Program-made: the position numbers and the translations under genes | Notes under the pieces: generated by a model | Databases searched by the model: none | What the model saw: only the letters and a program-made list of their open reading frames with translations | What the model was told of the DNA's origin: nothing | Assembly: GCA_030268105.1 (NCBI GenBank) | Contig: BSDZ01000110.1 | Coordinates: forward strand, 1-64,000 | Reading direction: 5' to 3' | From: Volvox africanus | Lineage: Eukaryota; Chlorophyta; Chlorophyceae; Chlamydomonadales; Volvocaceae | DNA: 64,000 bases | Part shown: positions 20,033-34,351 of the stretch, one piece after another | Numbering within the stretch: the stretch's first letter is position 1 | Layout of the letters: each line of letters begins with the position of its first letter

Positions 20033-22895
20033 CTCACATTGTTGCTCTCCAGCTGAATATTTTCCCGTCAGAACAGCAATCATCATGGTTCCGGCTGTGA
20101 AATGCATAACTGCATATCCAAGCTCAATGCCGTTTTGTTAATGACGCCACCAGCACAACCATCCATCATTGCCGCCACCGGGAGAGGGAGGGAGGTTGGT
20201 TGGGGAGCACCGCCACCACCACTGCCACCGCCTACGCCACAAGCACGACCATCATCGCCGACATTGGGAAGGACGGAGAAAGGGAGCGCAAGCGGGAGGG
20301 AGGTTGGGCGGTAAGTATTTTGAATAGGTTGGGTCATAGACACGACGCGGATGTCTTGATACAATGTTACAATAAAGGACGTCATGGACTCGCAGGGACC
20401 AAATAGGACACCTCTCATAGCATTGAGCAAACCTACGGTTGCAAACCTAGGGAATGTGAGCAACACTCATATATTTAAGAATGTCAGAGCAAGTAATACG
20501 GCCCATAATTTGTCGTATTGGGATCCCACGAATTCTCTGGTTGATTGGAACGTCCCTCTCCACTTTCCTGTCGACTTGTTGAGCTGGATAACGCTGTGGC
20601 GTTGACAGTGTTGTGGCTCCTGTTGCCCTGGCGGTTGTAGTTGCCATCTTGTCTGTTGCGTCTTATTTGGCCTGGAGGTTGTGGCATGCGTGGTGCGCGG
20701 CATTGTCGCGCAGTATGTCCATAATTTTCGCATAGTTGGCATTGCACTGTCCCGCCATAGCCATAACCTGATCTGTGTTCATGTTGGCTTACTCCGTTGC
20801 GGCCATCTCTTCCATAACTCCATGCATCGCCTTGATTGATGATTGGCATATTCCTGTATCCTCGATCAAACGTGTTGCCGCGATGGTTCCATCCGTCGTG
20901 GCTGTTGTTGGCAGCGCTCCATGTGCCTCCTCGACTTGTGCCGGCAAATGCGACCGACTTGTGCCGGCAAATGCGACCGAATACCTCCGTAGTCGCGTTC
21001 AATTGTGTCATGGTGATTGCGGCTAGTCTCGCTGTGATATTGTCCGGTGCTGCAATTGTCTCTTTGGCTTGTTGCACTGAAAGCAACGGAATCACCCTCT
21101 GCATCGACTCATTTCTCAAAAGCCAATAGTTGAGCGCCCACGGTATCCAAATTGTATTGGCCATTGACTGTCAGCGTGGTAACAATGACCGAGAATTTCT
21201 TCGGGAGTCCCACCAGTAGATTGTAGGTAACTTCCCGTTCGGTAACGGGGTGTCCCACTTCCACCAAGTCCGTATATAGATTGCGGACGCGAGCCACATA
21301 TAAGATAAGGGCTTCATTTTGTGCCATTTTAAGGGCTGACAGTTCAGCAACAAGCTGAGATTTTCTTGCGTCACTGCTTGCCGCAAAAACAGCCGCGAGC
21401 CTCTCCCATGCTCCCTTGGCGTTGGGCGCTGCTCTGATAATTGCCAAGTGATGATCTTGGACATTTTTGACAAGGATATTTCTGACCTTGTTTGACGCGG
21501 CGATGTCCTCGTCGGTCATTGGTTCGTCTCTCAGCCATCTATCCAGGTTGTTCTCTTGTATCATAGATTGGAATCTGAATGACCACGTAGCATAATTGCT
21601 CAGACCTAATGGGTCTGATAACCTATCCTTTCCCATTGTTGCGCGTTACAGTTCCCGATGTAGGCAGGCGATTATGGTCGTTGTTGACCAGAGGCGGCGG
21701 TCGCTGTGCTCCGTATTTTGTGGACCAGTATTCGCGTCACGAGTGATTCCTCAATTCTCGCACCACGAGCAGTCGCTGATTCGGGCAATTGATTTAATTG
21801 CATTTCAGTACCTTATTGCGCTTTCTTCTGTTTAAACGAAATTAAAGCGCCCTACATAATAGCACCCTCCAACTGAAATATTTAAATTCCCGTCAGAGCA
21901 GCATTCATAATGCTTCCGGCTGTGAAAGGCATAACTGCTTGTGCATTTGCTTTTATGCTTAAATCTTTATGAACATTTCGCCTGTGCCTTTCTTATTATA
22001 TTGCCTTGCAGTTGCTGAACTTATTCTGGGCGCCATTATGTGTTTTACCGAAGTTTAATCACCCACATTTTTTCTTTGTAGCTAAATACTTTTATTCCCG
22101 TCATCATTTTGGTTCCGGCTGAGAGATGCATAACTGCATGTTGAAATTGCTTAAGCAATTTACCCTTTTGGCTCTTGAACGCTTAAAGCTTATTTTTGAA
22201 CATTTTGCCATTATTTTGTGCTTTTCTTATAGCATGGCATAGCTGTTGCTGAACTGAATGTGGGCGCTTTCTTGACTATAAACGAGAACTTGAAACACCC
22301 CACGCTGGTGCTTCTCATTCAGACAGCAATCATTATGGTTCCGGCTATCAAATGTATAACTGCTGGTGCATTTGCTATCACTTAAATCCTGTATGTTTCT
22401 GAACAATTTGCCACTATTGAACGTTTTTTACTTATTGCATTGCATTGTAGTACCATATATTCACATTGAGATATATTCTTATATCAAAACGAAAGTGAAT
22501 TAACAAATTGTTGCTCTCCAGCTAAAAGATAAAAATGTATTACTGCTTGTGCATTTCTTCAAGCTTCATTCCTTCATGAAAAATTTGTTTAAAATTTTAT
22601 TTCATGAAAGAATAAGGAATGGATTTCTAATTGCATTGCATTGCAGGTGCAAAACTAAATGTGAGCGCTTTTTGTGTTTAAATGAACTTGAATCACCCCA
22701 CAAAATTTCACTTCAGCTGAAAATTTATATTCCCGTCAGAACAGCAGCAATCATCATTTGTGTGCGAACAACTGCTTGAAATGGTTAACTGCTTGTTTGT
22801 TTGCTTTATTGAATTATTTGCATCTTTTTCATGTGCTTTTCTTAGTGCATTGCATTGCAGTCAATGTGTGCGCGTTTTGTGTTAAAATGAATCAC
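20033..22895. repeat. Composite satellite unit 8 (2,863 bp, 1-bp deletion)
   Basis: Carries the same missing A as unit 4 (near 20983), exactly four units further on. Confidence 0.97.
20484..21636 (-). pseudogene. copia-type gag pseudogene, unit 8
   Basis: As in unit 4, the deletion yields a 226-codon mixed-frame open stretch (21164-20484). TGA 21109-21111, duplication 20933-20978, knuckle 20700-20741. Confidence 0.87.
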
Positions 22896-25759
22896 CTCAC
22901 ATTGTTGCTCTCCAGCTGAATATTTTCCCGTCAGAACAGCAATCATCATGGTTCCGGCTGTGAAATGCATAACTGCATATCCAAGCTCAATGCCGTTTTG
23001 TTAATGACGCCACCAGCACAACCATCCATCATTGCCGCCACCGGGAGAGGGAGGGAGGTTGGTTGGGGAGCACCGCCACCACCACTGCCACCGCCTACGC
23101 CACAAGCACGACCATCATCGCCGACATTGGGAAGGACGGAGAAAGGGAGCGCAAGCGGGAGGGAGGTTGGGCGGTAAGTATTTTGAATAGGTTGGGTCAT
23201 AGACACGACGCGGATGTCTTGATACAATGTTACAATAAAGGACGTCATGGACTCGCAGGGACCAAATAGGACACCTCTCATAGCATTGAGCAAACCTACG
23301 GTTGCAAACCTAGGGAATGTGAGCAACACTCATATATTTAAGAATGTCAGAGCAAGTAATACGGCCCATAATTTGTCGTATTGGGATCCCACGAATTCTC
23401 TGGTTGATTGGAACGTCCCTCTCCACTTTCCTGTCGACTTGTTGAGCTGGATAACGCTGTGGCGTTGACAGTGTTGTGGCTCCTGTTGCCCTGGCGGTTG
23501 TAGTTGCCATCTTGTCTGTTGCGTCTTATTTGGCCTGGAGGTTGTGGCATGCGTGGTGCGCGGCATTGTCGCGCAGTATGTCCATAATTTTCGCATAGTT
23601 GGCATTGCACTGTCCCGCCATAGCCATAACCTGATCTGTGTTCATGTTGGCTTACTCCGTTGCGGCCATCTCTTCCATAACTCCATGCATCGCCTTGATT
23701 GATGATTGGCATATTCCTGTATCCTCGATCAAACGTGTTGCCGCGATGGTTCCATCCGTCGTGGCTGTTGTTGGCAGCGCTCCATGTGCCTCCTCGACTT
23801 GTGCCGGCAAATGCGACCGACTTGTGCCGGCAAATGCGACCGAATAACCTCCGTAGTCGCGTTCAATTGTGTCATGGTGATTGCGGCTAGTCTCGCTGTG
23901 ATATTGTCCGGTGCTGCAATTGTCTCTTTGGCTTGTTGCACTGAAAGCAACGGAATCACCCTCTGCATCGACTCATTTCTCAAAAGCCAATAGTTGAGCG
24001 CCCACGGTATCCAAATTGTATTGGCCATTGACTGTCAGCGTGGTAACAATGACCGAGAATTTCTTCGGGAGTCCCACCAGTAGATTGTAGGTAACTTCCC
24101 GTTCGGTAACGGGGTGTCCCACTTCCACCAAGTCCGTATATAGATTGCGGACGCGAGCCACATATAAGATAAGGGCTTCATTTTGTGCCATTTTAAGGGC
24201 TGACAGTTCAGCAACAAGCTGAGATTTTCTTGCGTCACTGCTTGCCGCAAAAACAGCCGCGAGCCTCTCCCATGCTCCCTTGGCGTTGGGCGCTGCTCTG
24301 ATAATTGCCAAGTGATGATCTTGGACATTTTTGACAAGGATATTTCTGACCTTGTTTGACGCGGCGATGTCCTCGTCGGTCATTGGTTCGTCTCTCAGCC
24401 ATCTATCCAGGTTGTTCTCTTGTATCATAGATTGGAATCTGAATGACCACGTAGCATAATTGCTCAGACCTAATGGGTCTGATAACCTATCCTTTCCCAT
24501 TGTTGCGCGTTACAGTTCCCGATGTAGGCAGGCGATTATGGTCGTTGTTGACCAGAGGCGGCGGTCGCTGTGCTCCGTATTTTGTGGACCAGTATTCGCG
24601 TCACGAGTGATTCCTCAATTCTCGCACCACGAGCAGTCGCTGATTCGGGCAATTGATTTAATTGCATTTCAGTACCTTATTGCGCTTTCTTCTGTTTAAA
24701 CGAAATTAAAGCGCCCTACATAATAGCACCCTCCAACTGAAATATTTAAATTCCCGTCAGAGCAGCATTCATAATGCTTCCGGCTGTGAAAGGCATAACT
24801 GCTTGTGCATTTGCTTTTATGCTTAAATCTTTATGAACATTTCGCCTGTGCCTTTCTTATTATATTGCCTTGCAGTTGCTGAACTTATTCTGGGCGCCAT
24901 TATGTGTTTTACCGAAGTTTAATCACCCACATTTTTTCTTTGTAGCTAAATACTTTTATTCCCGTCATCATTTTGGTTCCGGCTGAGAGATGCATAACTG
25001 CATGTTGAAATTGCTTAAGCAATTTACCCTTTTGGCTCTTGAACGCTTAAAGCTTATTTTTGAACATTTTGCCATTATTTTGTGCTTTTCTTATAGCATG
25101 GCATAGCTGTTGCTGAACTGAATGTGGGCGCTTTCTTGACTATAAACGAGAACTTGAAACACCCCACGCTGGTGCTTCTCATTCAGACAGCAATCATTAT
25201 GGTTCCGGCTATCAAATGTATAACTGCTGGTGCATTTGCTATCACTTAAATCCTGTATGTTTCTGAACAATTTGCCACTATTGAACGTTTTTTACTTATT
25301 GCATTGCATTGTAGTACCATATATTCACATTGAGATATATTCTTATATCAAAACGAAAGTGAATTAACAAATTGTTGCTCTCCAGCTAAAAGATAAAAAT
25401 GTATTACTGCTTGTGCATTTCTTCAAGCTTCATTCCTTCATGAAAAATTTGTTTAAAATTTTATTTCATGAAAGAATAAGGAATGGATTTCTAATTGCAT
25501 TGCATTGCAGGTGCAAAACTAAATGTGAGCGCTTTTTGTGTTTAAATGAACTTGAATCACCCCACAAAATTTCACTTCAGCTGAAAATTTATATTCCCGT
25601 CAGAACAGCAGCAATCATCATTTGTGTGCGAACAACTGCTTGAAATGGTTAACTGCTTGTTTGTTTGCTTTATTGAATTATTTGCATCTTTTTCATGTGC
25701 TTTTCTTAGTGCATTGCATTGCAGTCAATGTGTGCGCGTTTTGTGTTAAAATGAATCAC
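22896..25759. repeat. Composite satellite unit 9
   Basis: 2,864 bp; no difference from unit 3 noticed. Confidence 0.97.
23347..24500 (-). pseudogene. copia-type gag pseudogene, unit 9
   Basis: N-terminal domain 24500-23973, TGA 23973-23975, 23-bp duplication 23796-23841, CCHC knuckle 23563-23604. Confidence 0.88.
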
Positions 25760-28623
25760 CTCACATTGTTGCTCTCCAGCTGAATATTTTCCCGTCAGAA
25801 CAGCAATCATCATGGTTCCGGCTGTGAAATGCATAACTGCATATCCAAGCTCAATGCCGTTTTGTTAATGACGCCACCAGCACAACCATCCATCATTGCC
25901 GCCACCGGGAGAGGGAGGGAGGTTGGTTGGGGAGCACCGCCACCACCACTGCCACCGCCTACGCCACAAGCACGACCATCATCGCCGACATTGGGAAGGA
26001 CGGAGAAAGGGAGCGCAAGCGGGAGGGAGGTTGGGCGGTAAGTATTTTGAATAGGTTGGGTCATAGACACGACGCGGATGTCTTGATACAATGTTACAAT
26101 AAAGGACGTCATGGACTCGCAGGGACCAAATAGGACACCTCTCATAGCATTGAGCAAACCTACGGTTGCAAACCTAGGGAATGTGAGCAACACTCATATA
26201 TTTAAGAATGTCAGAGCAAGTAATACGGCCCATAATTTGTCGTATTGGGATCCCACGAATTCTCTGGTTGATTGGAACGTCCCTCTCCACTTTCCTGTCG
26301 ACTTGTTGAGCTGGATAACGCTGTGGCGTTGACAGTGTTGTGGCTCCTGTTGCCCTGGCGGTTGTAGTTGCCATCTTGTCTGTTGCGTCTTATTTGGCCT
26401 GGAGGTTGTGGCATGCGTGGTGCGCGGCATTGTCGCGCAGTATGTCCATAATTTTCGCATAGTTGGCATTGCACTGTCCCGCCATAGCCATAACCTGATC
26501 TGTGTTCATGTTGGCTTACTCCGTTGCGGCCATCTCTTCCATAACTCCATGCATCGCCTTGATTGATGATTGGCATATTCCTGTATCCTCGATCAAACGT
26601 GTTGCCGCGATGGTTCCATCCGTCGTGGCTGTTGTTGGCAGCGCTCCATGTGCCTCCTCGACTTGTGCCGGCAAATGCGACCGACTTGTGCCGGCAAATG
26701 CGACCGAATAACCTCCGTAGTCGCGTTCAATTGTGTCATGGTGATTGCGGCTAGTCTCGCTGTGATATTGTCCGGTGCTGCAATTGTCTCTTTGGCTTGT
26801 TGCACTGAAAGCAACGGAATCACCCTCTGCATCGACTCATTTCTCAAAAGCCAATAGTTGAGCGCCCACGGTATCCAAATTGTATTGGCCATTGACTGTC
26901 AGCGTGGTAACAATGACCGAGAATTTCTTCGGGAGTCCCACCAGTAGATTGTAGGTAACTTCCCGTTCGGTAACGGGGTGTCCCACTTCCACCAAGTCCG
27001 TATATAGATTGCGGACGCGAGCCACATATAAGATAAGGGCTTCATTTTGTGCCATTTTAAGGGCTGACAGTTCAGCAACAAGCTGAGATTTTCTTGCGTC
27101 ACTGCTTGCCGCAAAAACAGCCGCGAGCCTCTCCCATGCTCCCTTGGCGTTGGGCGCTGCTCTGATAATTGCCAAGTGATGATCTTGGACATTTTTGACA
27201 AGGATATTTCTGACCTTGTTTGACGCGGCGATGTCCTCGTCGGTCATTGGTTCGTCTCTCAGCCATCTATCCAGGTTGTTCTCTTGTATCATAGATTGGA
27301 ATCTGAATGACCACGTAGCATAATTGCTCAGACCTAATGGGTCTGATAACCTATCCTTTCCCATTGTTGCGCGTTACAGTTCCCGATGTAGGCAGGCGAT
27401 TATGGTCGTTGTTGACCAGAGGCGGCGGTCGCTGTGCTCCGTATTTTGTGGACCAGTATTCGCGTCACGAGTGATTCCTCAATTCTCGCACCACGAGCAG
27501 TCGCTGATTCGGGCAATTGATTTAATTGCATTTCAGTACCTTATTGCGCTTTCTTCTGTTTAAACGAAATTAAAGCGCCCTACATAATAGCACCCTCCAA
27601 CTGAAATATTTAAATTCCCGTCAGAGCAGCATTCATAATGCTTCCGGCTGTGAAAGGCATAACTGCTTGTGCATTTGCTTTTATGCTTAAATCTTTATGA
27701 ACATTTCGCCTGTGCCTTTCTTATTATATTGCCTTGCAGTTGCTGAACTTATTCTGGGCGCCATTATGTGTTTTACCGAAGTTTAATCACCCACATTTTT
27801 TCTTTGTAGCTAAATACTTTTATTCCCGTCATCATTTTGGTTCCGGCTGAGAGATGCATAACTGCATGTTGAAATTGCTTAAGCAATTTACCCTTTTGGC
27901 TCTTGAACGCTTAAAGCTTATTTTTGAACATTTTGCCATTATTTTGTGCTTTTCTTATAGCATGGCATAGCTGTTGCTGAACTGAATGTGGGCGCTTTCT
28001 TGACTATAAACGAGAACTTGAAACACCCCACGCTGGTGCTTCTCATTCAGACAGCAATCATTATGGTTCCGGCTATCAAATGTATAACTGCTGGTGCATT
28101 TGCTATCACTTAAATCCTGTATGTTTCTGAACAATTTGCCACTATTGAACGTTTTTTACTTATTGCATTGCATTGTAGTACCATATATTCACATTGAGAT
28201 ATATTCTTATATCAAAACGAAAGTGAATTAACAAATTGTTGCTCTCCAGCTAAAAGATAAAAATGTATTACTGCTTGTGCATTTCTTCAAGCTTCATTCC
28301 TTCATGAAAAATTTGTTTAAAATTTTATTTCATGAAAGAATAAGGAATGGATTTCTAATTGCATTGCATTGCAGGTGCAAAACTAAATGTGAGCGCTTTT
28401 TGTGTTTAAATGAACTTGAATCACCCCACAAAATTTCACTTCAGCTGAAAATTTATATTCCCGTCAGAACAGCAGCAATCATCATTTGTGTGCGAACAAC
28501 TGCTTGAAATGGTTAACTGCTTGTTTGTTTGCTTTATTGAATTATTTGCATCTTTTTCATGTGCTTTTCTTAGTGCATTGCATTGCAGTCAATGTGTGCG
28601 CGTTTTGTGTTAAAATGAATCAC
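25760..28623. repeat. Composite satellite unit 10
   Basis: 2,864 bp; no difference from unit 3 noticed. Confidence 0.97.
26211..27364 (-). pseudogene. copia-type gag pseudogene, unit 10
   Basis: N-terminal domain 27364-26837, TGA 26837-26839, 23-bp duplication 26660-26705, CCHC knuckle 26427-26468. Confidence 0.88.
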
Positions 28624-31487
28624 CTCACATTGTTGCTCTCCAGCTGAATATTTTCCCGTCAGAACAGCAATCATCATGGTTCCGGCTGTGAAATGCATAA
28701 CTGCATATCCAAGCTCAATGCCGTTTTGTTAATGACGCCACCAGCACAACCATCCATCATTGCCGCCACCGGGAGAGGGAGGGAGGTTGGTTGGGGAGCA
28801 CCGCCACCACCACTGCCACCGCCTACGCCACAAGCACGACCATCATCGCCGACATTGGGAAGGACGGAGAAAGGGAGCGCAAGCGGGAGGGAGGTTGGGC
28901 GGTAAGTATTTTGAATAGGTTGGGTCATAGACACGACGCGGATGTCTTGATACAATGTTACAATAAAGGACGTCATGGACTCGCAGGGACCAAATAGGAC
29001 ACCTCTCATAGCATTGAGCAAACCTACGGTTGCAAACCTAGGGAATGTGAGCAACACTCATATATTTAAGAATGTCAGAGCAAGTAATACGGCCCATAAT
29101 TTGTCGTATTGGGATCCCACGAATTCTCTGGTTGATTGGAACGTCCCTCTCCACTTTCCTGTCGACTTGTTGAGCTGGATAACGCTGTGGCGTTGACAGT
29201 GTTGTGGCTCCTGTTGCCCTGGCGGTTGTAGTTGCCATCTTGTCTGTTGCGTCTTATTTGGCCTGGAGGTTGTGGCATGCGTGGTGCGCGGCATTGTCGC
29301 GCAGTATGTCCATAATTTTCGCATAGTTGGCATTGCACTGTCCCGCCATAGCCATAACCTGATCTGTGTTCATGTTGGCTTACTCCGTTGCGGCCATCTC
29401 TTCCATAACTCCATGCATCGCCTTGATTGATGATTGGCATATTCCTGTATCCTCGATCAAACGTGTTGCCGCGATGGTTCCATCCGTCGTGGCTGTTGTT
29501 GGCAGCGCTCCATGTGCCTCCTCGACTTGTGCCGGCAAATGCGACCGACTTGTGCCGGCAAATGCGACCGAATAACCTCCGTAGTCGCGTTCAATTGTGT
29601 CATGGTGATTGCGGCTAGTCTCGCTGTGATATTGTCCGGTGCTGCAATTGTCTCTTTGGCTTGTTGCACTGAAAGCAACGGAATCACCCTCTGCATCGAC
29701 TCATTTCTCAAAAGCCAATAGTTGAGCGCCCACGGTATCCAAATTGTATTGGCCATTGACTGTCAGCGTGGTAACAATGACCGAGAATTTCTTCGGGAGT
29801 CCCACCAGTAGATTGTAGGTAACTTCCCGTTCGGTAACGGGGTGTCCCACTTCCACCAAGTCCGTATATAGATTGCGGACGCGAGCCACATATAAGATAA
29901 GGGCTTCATTTTGTGCCATTTTAAGGGCTGACAGTTCAGCAACAAGCTGAGATTTTCTTGCGTCACTGCTTGCCGCAAAAACAGCCGCGAGCCTCTCCCA
30001 TGCTCCCTTGGCGTTGGGCGCTGCTCTGATAATTGCCAAGTGATGATCTTGGACATTTTTGACAAGGATATTTCTGACCTTGTTTGACGCGGCGATGTCC
30101 TCGTCGGTCATTGGTTCGTCTCTCAGCCATCTATCCAGGTTGTTCTCTTGTATCATAGATTGGAATCTGAATGACCACGTAGCATAATTGCTCAGACCTA
30201 ATGGGTCTGATAACCTATCCTTTCCCATTGTTGCGCGTTACAGTTCCCGATGTAGGCAGGCGATTATGGTCGTTGTTGACCAGAGGCGGCGGTCGCTGTG
30301 CTCCGTATTTTGTGGACCAGTATTCGCGTCACGAGTGATTCCTCAATTCTCGCACCACGAGCAGTCGCTGATTCGGGCAATTGATTTAATTGCATTTCAG
30401 TACCTTATTGCGCTTTCTTCTGTTTAAACGAAATTAAAGCGCCCTACATAATAGCACCCTCCAACTGAAATATTTAAATTCCCGTCAGAGCAGCATTCAT
30501 AATGCTTCCGGCTGTGAAAGGCATAACTGCTTGTGCATTTGCTTTTATGCTTAAATCTTTATGAACATTTCGCCTGTGCCTTTCTTATTATATTGCCTTG
30601 CAGTTGCTGAACTTATTCTGGGCGCCATTATGTGTTTTACCGAAGTTTAATCACCCACATTTTTTCTTTGTAGCTAAATACTTTTATTCCCGTCATCATT
30701 TTGGTTCCGGCTGAGAGATGCATAACTGCATGTTGAAATTGCTTAAGCAATTTACCCTTTTGGCTCTTGAACGCTTAAAGCTTATTTTTGAACATTTTGC
30801 CATTATTTTGTGCTTTTCTTATAGCATGGCATAGCTGTTGCTGAACTGAATGTGGGCGCTTTCTTGACTATAAACGAGAACTTGAAACACCCCACGCTGG
30901 TGCTTCTCATTCAGACAGCAATCATTATGGTTCCGGCTATCAAATGTATAACTGCTGGTGCATTTGCTATCACTTAAATCCTGTATGTTTCTGAACAATT
31001 TGCCACTATTGAACGTTTTTTACTTATTGCATTGCATTGTAGTACCATATATTCACATTGAGATATATTCTTATATCAAAACGAAAGTGAATTAACAAAT
31101 TGTTGCTCTCCAGCTAAAAGATAAAAATGTATTACTGCTTGTGCATTTCTTCAAGCTTCATTCCTTCATGAAAAATTTGTTTAAAATTTTATTTCATGAA
31201 AGAATAAGGAATGGATTTCTAATTGCATTGCATTGCAGGTGCAAAACTAAATGTGAGCGCTTTTTGTGTTTAAATGAACTTGAATCACCCCACAAAATTT
31301 CACTTCAGCTGAAAATTTATATTCCCGTCAGAACAGCAGCAATCATCATTTGTGTGCGAACAACTGCTTGAAATGGTTAACTGCTTGTTTGTTTGCTTTA
31401 TTGAATTATTTGCATCTTTTTCATGTGCTTTTCTTAGTGCATTGCATTGCAGTCAATGTGTGCGCGTTTTGTGTTAAAATGAATCAC
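28624..31487. repeat. Composite satellite unit 11
   Basis: 2,864 bp; no difference from unit 3 noticed. Confidence 0.97.
29075..30228 (-). pseudogene. copia-type gag pseudogene, unit 11
   Basis: N-terminal domain 30228-29701, TGA 29701-29703, 23-bp duplication 29524-29569, CCHC knuckle 29291-29332. Confidence 0.88.
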
Positions 31488-34351
31488 CTCACATTGTTGC
31501 TCTCCAGCTGAATATTTTCCCGTCAGAACAGCAATCATCATGGTTCCGGCTGTGAAATGCATAACTGCATATCCAAGCTCAATGCCGTTTTGTTAATGAC
31601 GCCACCAGCACAACCATCCATCATTGCCGCCACCGGGAGAGGGAGGGAGGTTGGTTGGGGAGCACCGCCACCACCACTGCCACCGCCTACGCCACAAGCA
31701 CGACCATCATCGCCGACATTGGGAAGGACGGAGAAAGGGAGCGCAAGCGGGAGGGAGGTTGGGCGGTAAGTATTTTGAATAGGTTGGGTCATAGACACGA
31801 CGCGGATGTCTTGATACAATGTTACAATAAAGGACGTCATGGACTCGCAGGGACCAAATAGGACACCTCTCATAGCATTGAGCAAACCTACGGTTGCAAA
31901 CCTAGGGAATGTGAGCAACACTCATATATTTAAGAATGTCAGAGCAAGTAATACGGCCCATAATTTGTCGTATTGGGATCCCACGAATTCTCTGGTTGAT
32001 TGGAACGTCCCTCTCCACTTTCCTGTCGACTTGTTGAGCTGGATAACGCTGTGGCGTTGACAGTGTTGTGGCTCCTGTTGCCCTGGCGGTTGTAGTTGCC
32101 ATCTTGTCTGTTGCGTCTTATTTGGCCTGGAGGTTGTGGCATGCGTGGTGCGCGGCATTGTCGCGCAGTATGTCCATAATTTTCGCATAGTTGGCATTGC
32201 ACTGTCCCGCCATAGCCATAACCTGATCTGTGTTCATGTTGGCTTACTCCGTTGCGGCCATCTCTTCCATAACTCCATGCATCGCCTTGATTGATGATTG
32301 GCATATTCCTGTATCCTCGATCAAACGTGTTGCCGCGATGGTTCCATCCGTCGTGGCTGTTGTTGGCAGCGCTCCATGTGCCTCCTCGACTTGTGCCGGC
32401 AAATGCGACCGACTTGTGCCGGCAAATGCGACCGAATAACCTCCGTAGTCGCGTTCAATTGTGTCATGGTGATTGCGGCTAGTCTCGCTGTGATATTGTC
32501 CGGTGCTGCAATTGTCTCTTTGGCTTGTTGCACTGAAAGCAACGGAATCACCCTCTGCATCGACTCATTTCTCAAAAGCCAATAGTTGAGCGCCCACGGT
32601 ATCCAAATTGTATTGGCCATTGACTGTCAGCGTGGTAACAATGACCGAGAATTTCTTCGGGAGTCCCACCAGTAGATTGTAGGTAACTTCCCGTTCGGTA
32701 ACGGGGTGTCCCACTTCCACCAAGTCCGTATATAGATTGCGGACGCGAGCCACATATAAGATAAGGGCTTCATTTTGTGCCATTTTAAGGGCTGACAGTT
32801 CAGCAACAAGCTGAGATTTTCTTGCGTCACTGCTTGCCGCAAAAACAGCCGCGAGCCTCTCCCATGCTCCCTTGGCGTTGGGCGCTGCTCTGATAATTGC
32901 CAAGTGATGATCTTGGACATTTTTGACAAGGATATTTCTGACCTTGTTTGACGCGGCGATGTCCTCGTCGGTCATTGGTTCGTCTCTCAGCCATCTATCC
33001 AGGTTGTTCTCTTGTATCATAGATTGGAATCTGAATGACCACGTAGCATAATTGCTCAGACCTAATGGGTCTGATAACCTATCCTTTCCCATTGTTGCGC
33101 GTTACAGTTCCCGATGTAGGCAGGCGATTATGGTCGTTGTTGACCAGAGGCGGCGGTCGCTGTGCTCCGTATTTTGTGGACCAGTATTCGCGTCACGAGT
33201 GATTCCTCAATTCTCGCACCACGAGCAGTCGCTGATTCGGGCAATTGATTTAATTGCATTTCAGTACCTTATTGCGCTTTCTTCTGTTTAAACGAAATTA
33301 AAGCGCCCTACATAATAGCACCCTCCAACTGAAATATTTAAATTCCCGTCAGAGCAGCATTCATAATGCTTCCGGCTGTGAAAGGCATAACTGCTTGTGC
33401 ATTTGCTTTTATGCTTAAATCTTTATGAACATTTCGCCTGTGCCTTTCTTATTATATTGCCTTGCAGTTGCTGAACTTATTCTGGGCGCCATTATGTGTT
33501 TTACCGAAGTTTAATCACCCACATTTTTTCTTTGTAGCTAAATACTTTTATTCCCGTCATCATTTTGGTTCCGGCTGAGAGATGCATAACTGCATGTTGA
33601 AATTGCTTAAGCAATTTACCCTTTTGGCTCTTGAACGCTTAAAGCTTATTTTTGAACATTTTGCCATTATTTTGTGCTTTTCTTATAGCATGGCATAGCT
33701 GTTGCTGAACTGAATGTGGGCGCTTTCTTGACTATAAACGAGAACTTGAAACACCCCACGCTGGTGCTTCTCATTCAGACAGCAATCATTATGGTTCCGG
33801 CTATCAAATGTATAACTGCTGGTGCATTTGCTATCACTTAAATCCTGTATGTTTCTGAACAATTTGCCACTATTGAACGTTTTTTACTTATTGCATTGCA
33901 TTGTAGTACCATATATTCACATTGAGATATATTCTTATATCAAAACGAAAGTGAATTAACAAATTGTTGCTCTCCAGCTAAAAGATAAAAATGTATTACT
34001 GCTTGTGCATTTCTTCAAGCTTCATTCCTTCATGAAAAATTTGTTTAAAATTTTATTTCATGAAAGAATAAGGAATGGATTTCTAATTGCATTGCATTGC
34101 AGGTGCAAAACTAAATGTGAGCGCTTTTTGTGTTTAAATGAACTTGAATCACCCCACAAAATTTCACTTCAGCTGAAAATTTATATTCCCGTCAGAACAG
34201 CAGCAATCATCATTTGTGTGCGAACAACTGCTTGAAATGGTTAACTGCTTGTTTGTTTGCTTTATTGAATTATTTGCATCTTTTTCATGTGCTTTTCTTA
34301 GTGCATTGCATTGCAGTCAATGTGTGCGCGTTTTGTGTTAAAATGAATCAC
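31488..34351. repeat. Composite satellite unit 12
   Basis: 2,864 bp; no difference from unit 3 noticed. Confidence 0.97.
31939..33092 (-). pseudogene. copia-type gag pseudogene, unit 12
   Basis: N-terminal domain 33092-32565, TGA 32565-32567, 23-bp duplication 32388-32433, CCHC knuckle 32155-32196. Confidence 0.88.
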
